DNA of 64,000 nt, from positions 17,638 through 81,637 of the forward strand of contig NW_024883454.1 of assembly GCF_019059575.1 (NCBI RefSeq). Reading direction: 5' to 3'. How positions within the stretch are numbered: position 1 is the stretch's first letter; each line of letters starts with the position of its first letter. The notes below the pieces were generated by a model. That model saw only the letters and a list, made by a program, of their open reading frames with translations, did not search any database and was not told the origin of the DNA. The position numbers and the translations under genes are program-made. This document shows, piece after piece, positions 9,279 to 18,200 of this stretch. This stretch comes from Amphibalanus amphitrite (taxonomy: Eukaryota > Arthropoda > Thecostraca > Balanomorpha > Balanidae).

Positions 9279-12200
9279 TTTGCCCGTCTACTGGTCACCA
9301 CACACGGCTGCCATGCACAACCACGAGATGACGCCGACGGCGTACCGGGTGCTCACCATGGTGGGTCACTGCTTCAACGGCATCGGCTCAGTGTGGCTGG
9401 CCAGGCACGCCGCCTCCGGTAACCTGGTGGCCGTCAAAAAGTACGATGTCGACAAGTGCAGCTTTGAGGTCCTGTCCATCTTGCAGGTGAGAAGAATGTT
9501 ATCGTTCTTTATCGTGCGTTGTCGTGTTGTATGTTTTTAACCGGTGTTTACTTTTATTTGATTGTGTTTTTGTCTACGCGAACTAAACGGTAATGAAGGT
9601 GTGACATTTATAACGATTTACGATGATTTTAATATGTTGCATGTGTAACAGTCAATTAAGTAGAAAGATGCTCTCATTAAGCTGTTTGTATAGTCAGAAT
9701 TGCATCTTTAGAGCCATCTCCCTCGCACAATGTTGGATGGATTTTTCCGTTCTGCCGGGACCAGTTCTGACCGCACGTCGCGCTCTCCGTCTGCAGCACG
9801 AGAGTCAGGCGATGCGCCAGCTGCGGCACGCCCGACTGATGCCCTGCCTCAGCTCCTTCGTCAGCGGCACCGAGCTGTGGATGGTGGAGCCCCTGTGCGG
9901 CTACGGCTCCACCAAGGACCTGCTGGCCGCCCACTTCACCGAGGGACTGCCCGAGCGCGCCATCGCGCTCATACTGCGCGACGTGGTGCGCGCGCTCGAC
10001 TATCTCCACTCGCAGGGATACGTGCACCGGTAAGAGCTAGGGAAATATACACTGGTAAGATCAGGCGAGCGGTAATAACACTCCGGTCAGGGCTCCATAG
10101 GTGAGACTAGGCGGACGCGCGCTCGACTACCTCCACTCGCAGGGATACGTGCACCGGTGAGAGCCGGGCTCGGACTGTAATGATACACCGGTCAGGGGTG
10201 GGGAGACATATGCTGGTGAGACCAGGCGGGCTGTAGGGGAGAGTGGGGCACATTCGTGCAAAAAATGGATAAACCCATATATCTGTTCTTTGGTTAGTGC
10301 CGTTAGTGCAATGGCAAAATTGTTGATTGTAGTATGGAAAGGAACTATTGCAGATAGTTTTCCTCTTTAAAAGTTATCCTATAAAATTATTGCTTCCATT
10401 AGAAAAATGACTTTTATTAACTCTGAACATTTGCACGAAACTGCCCCACCTATGGGGCACATTCGTTCAAGAGATGGGGCACTTCCGTTCACCCGGCAAA
10501 ATTCGAGAAATTACCGGGCATTACCAGAAATTTACCAAAGGAAATTGGCAGGGGGTCATTTCACTTGATTCTTGTTTGTTTGTTTATTGGGGCTTTAGGG
10601 CGCGTCGACTGCAAAGGTCATTTTGCGCCCATAACGTCGCGCTAGTAAAACAAGTGTTTCAAAAGAAGAAACTTTCTAGATATCAAGACTAGAAAGTAAA
10701 AGACTTTATAAAAAAGACAGGGTAAAATAAAACAACGCAAGAGCGTCGTAATAGACAACTGACTAGACAAGGAGACTAGAGAGGATTTGGGTCAGGTCGA
10801 GTAAATCGCTTTGAATTTGACTGCGCGGATAAAGGAAAAGATGTTGCCAGATAAGACCCAGGGTGACTCGTCACCCAGCAGGTGGCGGACAGTGGTAGCC
10901 GGAGCGATGCGGCCGAGGTAGCGCGTCCGGTCTGGTTCTAGAAGTGGACAAGATAAGAGCACGTGAGCGACGGTAAGAGGCGCGGAACAACCGTTGCAAA
11001 TGGCCTGCTCGTCTCCGCAGAGGAGGTGGCCATGCGTGGCATATGTATGGCCGATTCGGAGCCTGCACAAGATCACCTCGTTGGACCGGTTGTCTTGCAA
11101 GCAAGACCTCCATGGCTCCAAAGTCGGCTTCACCTCACGGAGCTTTCCGCCTCCACGTAGGCTCCACTCTGCCTGCCACTCAGAGAGAATGAAAGATCGC
11201 ACAGCCGAATAAAGGTCACGCGCCGGCAATGGCAGACGTCGAGTGCAGGAGGCGGCGGCCGCGCGCCTCGCGGCCGCATCTGCCAGCTCGTTGCCGTGTA
11301 TGCCGACGTGGCTGGGAATCCAGCAGAACTGAACAAATTTTCCCGATTGTTCCACTGACTGAAGTCGAGCTAAAATGTCTTGAACGATCGGGTCAACTGG
11401 ATTAAAACTCCGTAACGCCAAAAGGCTACTTAGGGAGTCCGATAAAATCAAGTAAGAAAGGCCGTCCGACACCTCGATAAAACACAGAGCCTTCTCGATG
11501 GCGACTAGCTCAGACGAAAACACCGAGGCAAAAGAAGGTAGAGAGAATGAGCGGGTATCGCGACCTGCGATAAAAGCACATCCCACTCCCTCAGGTGTTT
11601 TTGATCCGTCTGTAAAAACGGTGTTAAAACCATCGTACGAGACGATGTGTTGCAAGGCCCTGACTCGCGCCTCACAAGGCAGCAAGTCATCCTTCTTAAC
11701 TTCGGAGAGTGAGAGATCTACTTGAGGTTTTGCGTGTTTCCAAGGCGGAGAGGACGTACCCCAGCTACGTCGTACGACACGTAAACCTATGTTGGCTGCG
11801 GAGAAGAGACCTCTCATGCGCGCTCCAAAGCAGAGCGATTGTCGCGCTCTGTCAAGTCGAGTGTAGTAGGTGGAGAAGACGTACGGATACGTCGGATGCG
11901 TCGGGAACTGACGCAGTTTCAGCGCATAGCGCATCCCAAGCATCTGGCGGCGTAGGGATAGAGGCGGCTCGTGCGCCTCAGCAAGAAGGCTGCTGCTGGG
12001 CGAGGTGCGGAATGCTCCGGTGGCGACACGGATTGCAGCATGATGGACTGCGTCGAGGACCTTTTTGCTGGTTTGGCTCGCTGAATCGTACACAAAAGAA
12101 GCGTAATCCAGCTTCGACCGAACTATCGATCGGTACAGGAGAAGAAGGGTCCTGCGGTCCGCCCCATAAGATGTGCGAGCAACACATTTTAAAACGTTCA

Positions 12201-15200
12201 GGGATTTAAAACACCGTTCCCGAAGCGTTCTAAAATGTTCCTTATACGTCAAGCGACTGTCAAAATAAATCCCAAGAAACTTCGCCACCGGCCGAGTGGG
12301 AATCACCTGTCCGTAGAGCTTGATTCCCAAAGCTAGGTCGTCACAACGTCGGCGGCAAAAGTGCATTGCCACGGTCTTCGCTGTGGAAAAACGAAGACCA
12401 TTCTTACCGCTCCACCTCTCCAAACGTGTTACGGCGAGCTGCAGCTGTCTAGCCGCGTGTCGAGCGCTTGAAGCAGCAAACCAGATGGCAAAATCGTCGA
12501 CAAAAAGCGATCTCCCGATGGAAACCGGGAGGTCGTCGACGATGTCATTGATTGCCACCGCGAACAACGCCACACTAAGCACCCCACCCTGGGGAACTCC
12601 GTTCTCCTGGGTAAAACTGCTCGAGAAATCACTGCCAACTCGGACTTTAAACCGACGACCCGATAAAAAATTCTTGATAAAGAGGCCCATCCGGCCGCGT
12701 ATGCCGTACTTATATACTTTGGAAAGTATGCTGTGTCGTAAGACTGTATCATAGGCCGCCTCAATATCAAAGAACAGTGCTCCAAGGTGCTTCTTTTCAG
12801 TAAAACAGGTGCGTATCTCGGTGTCAAGGGCTAAAATGTGGTCAACAGGGCTGCGGTGCTTTCTAAAACCGCACTGGGCGTTTGTAAAAACACCGTGATG
12901 TTCCAGAAACCAGCTAAAACGCACATTGACCATCTTCTCCATCAGCTTTGAAAGCGATGATGTGAGAGAGATGGGCCGATAATGGAGAGGGTCATGTCCC
13001 GACTTGCCAGCCTTCAAGATAGGAATGATAATGGCTTCCCGCCAGGTCTCAGGGAAGGTGCCAGTCTCCCAAAGCGAATTGAAGGTTGCTAGCAGCGCCT
13101 CAAGGGCAACTGTGGGTAGATGACGGAGCATGTCGTTGTGGACTGCATCCGGACCTTCTGAGACGCTGCGCAACGAGCTGATGGCAGACGTGAGTTCAGC
13201 CATAGAGAAAGGCTCGTTGTACACCAAATTTTCAGCTGTGCTGAAGTCCACGGCGGCTGGTGCAGGTCGTGAGGACGGCTCTCCTCGGCAGCGCTGATAG
13301 AGTGCACGGCCTATCGTCTCTGCGACGTCTGAAGGGTGAGATATGTCCGTGTTGTTCACTCTTAAAACCGGAAGCGGAACAGAGCTGAACCGGCCTTCAA
13401 TGCGCTTCATGCGTGCCCATATCTGGGTCGTAGGAGTAAAACGGTTTAAGGAACTTACGTAAGTGCGCCATGAAACAGCCTTTGCCTCCTTTAAAACGCG
13501 TCGGGCAAAAGCCCGCGCTCTCTTAAAAGCGATGAGGTTCTCAGTAGTACTACTCCGGTCAAACTTTCTAAAAGCGCGCTTCCTGGCACGAATCGCATCT
13601 CCGCATTCCTTGGTCCACCACGGGACCGGAGGACGACGAGGCTGACTCGACGTCTTGGGTATGCACCCGTTTGCGGAGTCAATGAGTAAACATGTAAAAT
13701 CCTCTGTAGACATCACAGAGGGGTCGGCTCTGGATAAAACAGAGGCCTCTACAGCGGCCTGGAATTCGCCCCAGTCGGCTTTCCGAACATTCCACCTAGG
13801 TGGACGGTTGCCTGACACTGGGGACTCCTGGTGCTCCAGCCACACTGGGAAGTGGTCGCTCCCGAGTGGGTCGTCATGGACGGACCAGGTAAAAAGCTGA
13901 GCTAGCCGCGGACTGACTAAGCTCAGGTCCAGAGCCGATGTTTGACCGGAGGGTGTTGTAAAATGGGTGCGCTGTCCTGTATTTAAAATACACAGCGCCT
14001 CATCGCGGATAAAAGATTCTAAAAGTCGACCACGAGTGCCAGTCGTGTCGCATCCCCACGCCAGGCTATGGGCATTAAAATCGCCGACTACCAGGACCGG
14101 AGGTGGAAGCTCATCGACAAGTCGATGCAGCTCAACCACCGGGAGCGCTATACCTGGTGGAAGGTATAAAGAACAAACTGTCAGCTCCCGGTGGTTGAAA
14201 TCAACTCTAGCGGCTACCGCCTGCAGAGGAGTCTGCAGCGGAACCTGACGTGTGGGCACACTGTGGTGCACTGCCAAAAGTACACCTCCATGGGCAATGG
14301 TCGGGGTGTCTAAGTCTCTTCTAAAAACAGAGTAACCCTTGATGGCAAAGGTAACGTTTGGCGCTAGCTTGGTCTCCTGGAGACCTAAAACAAGGGGTGT
14401 GCGCCAACGGATAAGAGACTGTAGGTCCTGGTAGTTGGCCCGGAGGCCTCTACAGTTCCACTGTAGAATAAAAGGCGTGGTTAAAAAGGCGCAAAAAGGG
14501 CGCGTATAACATGAGGCAAAGGCGCACACAGATACCTGACTGACCACAAAAAAGGTAAAAAGCACCGAGAGAAATGCACCTGGTAAAAAAGCGCAATAGC
14601 GCGAAAAAGATAAAAGGATAAAAGAGGAAATGACTAGACTGAAGGACTAGACTAGGTCCTCTAACTCCGAGGAGGCGCTCCCCCCGTAGCGGATACGGGG
14701 GTGCCCTGAGCCCTCTCGGTGAAGCCTCCCTTCAGCAGAGGCAGATCGGGCATGGCTCGGGCCCGGCTGGGGCCTTTTCGACCGGGGGGCGTCGCCCTCC
14801 GAAGGTGACCAGCTCGGGGGCGTCTGCCGCTTGGCGAGGCGCCCTGGAGCCGCGGAGGGCTGTTGCCGCCCCGACGGGGATGTCGAGGCGGCGGCCTGTG
14901 TCCTCGACACAGGCGTCTCTGGCAGCGGCGGTGGTGGCCGCCGCTGCGGAGGTGGAGGAGGCGGCGGGGGACCCATGATGGGCTGAGTCCCCGCCTGAGG
15001 TGTCTCCGGGGTGTCAGCGGCAACAGCCGCATTGGCACTCCCGGAGGCGGAGTCGGCAGACGAGGCTTCCTTAGCCTCGAGGGCCTTCTGGACGAGGCGA
15101 GCCCTCCTCGCCTCGCGTGCCTTCCTCTCCTCCTCCCCCCGCCGCAGCGCCTCCTGCACCGCCGTGGGCGGTCGGGGGCGGGGCGGGGTGGGTGGCGCCT

Positions 15201-18200
15201 TACCCTGCGCCGGGGGGCGCCGACCACCCTGTCGGCGCTGGACGACGGCCCAGCCGTCTCCATCACCGTTCGCGGCTGGAGCGGGACTGGGTGGACCCCA
15301 CACTGACTCTAGAGCAGCCTGCTCTGTGTTGCTCGGCGGCGCACGAGGCGCCGTGGTGTCCGCTGAGTCACCAGTGGCTACGACGGTGAGGCCGAATCGT
15401 TTGAGAAGCTGCACGAGCTGCGCTACACTCATCTGGGAGGCATCGGTAGAGTTTGTGACTCTCACCTTCTGGGCATACGAGGTCTTCGGGTGACTCTGGT
15501 TGTACACCTCCCGGGCCTCTTTGAAAGACAAATTTCTGGTAGCCTTGATGGTCATGATCTCTTTCTCCTTGACGTATGCAGGGCAAGACCTATCATACGC
15601 GGAGTGCGGCGTCTGCCCCTCTCCGCAGTTGACGCATCGGGGGGTCTCCGAGTCACAGGTTTCGTCAGTGTGGTCCTGCGAAGCACACTTGGAGCACGTG
15701 GGTCTTCCTCGGCAGTTGTCCTTTGTGTGGCCGAAACGTTGGCAGCGGAAGCAGCGCATGGGCGCTGGGACGAAAGGCCGCACGCGAACCTTCACGTAGC
15801 CCACACGAATCTCACTCGGCAAGTCAGTGGAGTCAAACGTCAGAATGATGTTGTTGGTCGAGACCGTGCCTCTCTTCGTCATGATGCGGCGAGCCGCTGT
15901 CACGCCGAAATCGGCGAGCCCGTCCGCAATGTCCTCGTCGCTCACTCCCCTCAGGTCGAAACAGTTAATGACCCCTCGTGATGAGTTCTTAGAGCGGTGG
16001 GGCTCCACTGTAAGCGGGATGGAGACGAGCCTCCGGCCGGATGCTCGTCCCTCGGAGAATACGAAGCGAGTAGCGTCCAACGCTTTCGCCGCCTCCTCGC
16101 TTTTCCTGAATTCGACCTCCAGCGCGCCATCACGCATCCGGTCACAACGAACGATCGAACCAAACCGGTCGCAGCCATCCTTCCGCTGGAAGGGCGACAG
16201 AGAGCTCAGCTCCCTGTCTGCACTCCGGAAGATGAGGATCTTAGGAGATCGTGGACTTTTGTCGAGCACCGTTCGCCTGTCGGCCGAGGCCAACGGGCGA
16301 GGATCGGCCGAGGCCGAGGGATTGGACTGGGGGGAAGGGGGATCGGTCAAGTTATCCATGTGAAAGAGTTGGTCTCCGCCAGCTCGGCCGCCGACGCTCC
16401 GCAACGGCGCCGCTACAAGGCCTGGGACGGCCGAGCTGACTGTACGGGACTTGGCGGCACCTTCCGAGGGGGAGAGAGAGACTCACCACCCCCCACGGTC
16501 GGATACCGCCTCCTCCCTTGACGCCTCGCCGAGTCACCGCCAGGGGCAGCGACAGATCAGTCCCACCGACGGAGGACGAGCACAAGTGCCCGAACCCCGC
16601 CGGCGACACCTCTCCGACACCACCCCCGGCGGCATCACGACTGGGAATGGCTCCTCAAGTGCGGCGCCCCACTGAGTGTCCCGCCCTTACAGAACTCAGG
16701 GCCAAAGAGGCGTGTTGCCCAGCCACCGCGACTGGCTCCGCACGGTGGGGGGCTCAACCTCCAGGATCCCGTTGTCCTGGGGTACGGGTCGGCTCGCCTA
16801 GCCTAGTAAAACCGGCTGGTACCCGAGGGGACGCCACTCCCCTTACACTAGCCCAACTCGGCTGTGTTCCTGCGGGTGCAAAAACAACGAAAAAGGGGTA
16901 GGAAAGGAATCAGAAGGCTGTGATCGAACGAAACGCGGACATCCGGTGAGAAGCAAAGCAAAAGCAAACAAAGACCGCTCAAGAGAAACAAAACCACGAA
17001 AACCAAGAAAAGTCGGGCCGTACCATCTGTCCATCCAGCGATCAAAGCAAGTCGTAAGCAAGCACAGGTCAAGCTGGGGCCGAGGGGGCGCTACTCCCCT
17101 TGCTGGCCGAGGCCAGGGCCATTTCACTTGATTCCTTTCGACAAGAATGCATTGCACAACAAATGTAGAAAGAATGCGCTGGCCAACAAGAATGTGCCAA
17201 CTGCCGGCCTCCGTGAGCTCGCCAAGTTCGCGTGAATTGCTCGTCACGACGTCGCAAGCAGTCGAGACTGAGTCAGGCGAGCGTCATTAGAGAAACCTAC
17301 TACAGATAAAGTCATAAATCGCAAAAACTAAAAAAAAATATGCACGAATGTGCCCCCAGGCAGTGCGTACACGAACCTGCCCCACAACGTTATTAGTAAT
17401 ATATTTCAAAATTTCTTTTTGAAAAATGACACTTTTTCAACAAACAAGTTTGCAGCAGTTCCGTGAATAGAGTGGGCTTCTTCACCCCCAATTTTGAAAA
17501 GCTGGACCACATTTCCGAGTCAGGATCACGAAAATGGATGATATGAGAAAAGTTTGGAAAGCTCACGAATATTACAAATTTGCGTTTTTATCAAGCATGA
17601 CAGCAGGTACAGTGTTGTCTTCTACGGTGAACGAAGGGCGGCAATGATAGACATATTTCCATAATTTACCTTGAGCTCGTGCAGTCACTCGTGTTCCCAT
17701 AAACTGCTGAAAACGAATGTGCCCCATGCACGAATGTGCCCCACTCTCCCCTAGTATATCAGTGAGGGGAAACGCGCTCGACTACTTCCACTCGCAGGGA
17801 TACGTGCACCGGTGAGGACCAGGGAGGCATACACTGGTGAGACTAGAGAGACATGCGTCGGTGAGACTAGGGAGACATACACCGGTGAGATTGGGTGGGC
17901 TGTAATAATCATGTAATAATGCACCGGTGAAACATAGGGAGACATGCACTCAGCACTGGTGGTTGGCGGACGCACGCTCCGCTATCTCCACTCGCAGGGA
18001 TACGTACACCGGTGAGCGCTAGGCGGATTTGGCATCGAAGAAGGCGGTGAATACATATACTGGCTGGTTACGAGCGAGCGAGCGCAGCGAGCGAGCGAGT
18101 TCATACCGAATTAAGGGAAAACCCTGAGTATGAGCGGCCGGCCGTGGGGACGCTCTTCAAAAGCTAATATCTTAGGAACGGGACATCCGATTGACAAGCG

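Larger units (their letters stand above)
10572..17119 (-). mobile_element. Full-length non-LTR retrotransposon (I/Jockey group)
   Basis: The element is bounded by exact 15-bp target duplications, CATTTCACTTGATTC, at 10557-10571 and 17120-17134. Its 3' end (left side) finishes in AATAAACAAACAAACAA. The order on the minus strand is a 5' UTR (17119-16360), ORF1 with zinc knuckles, ORF2 with endonuclease, reverse transcriptase and RNase H, and a 3' UTR. RNase H together with an AP-type endonuclease and a CCHC ORF1 places it in the I/Jockey/R1/LOA group; the exact clade needs a tree. Both frames are open, so it looks recent. Confidence 0.9.
10236..17751. mobile_element. TIR DNA element (TA duplication) hosting the LINE
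   Basis: Positions 10236-10260 and 17727-17751 are perfect 25-bp terminal inverted repeats beginning GGGGAGAGTGGGGCACATTC. TA flanks both sides (10234-10235, 17752-17753). The core word GGGGCACATTCGT recurs inside near both ends (for example about 10454, 17343 and 17714), as expected of subterminal transposase-binding repeats. Without the LINE at 10572-17119 the element is about 950 bp with no transposase, so it is non-autonomous. TA duplication fits Tc1/mariner-like or related superfamilies; I do not assign it further. Confidence 0.8.

Noticed and set aside
14863..16521. Several plus-strand frames opposite LINE ORF1
   Set aside because: They are antisense shadows of a GC-rich coding sequence; the zinc knuckles identify the minus strand as coding.
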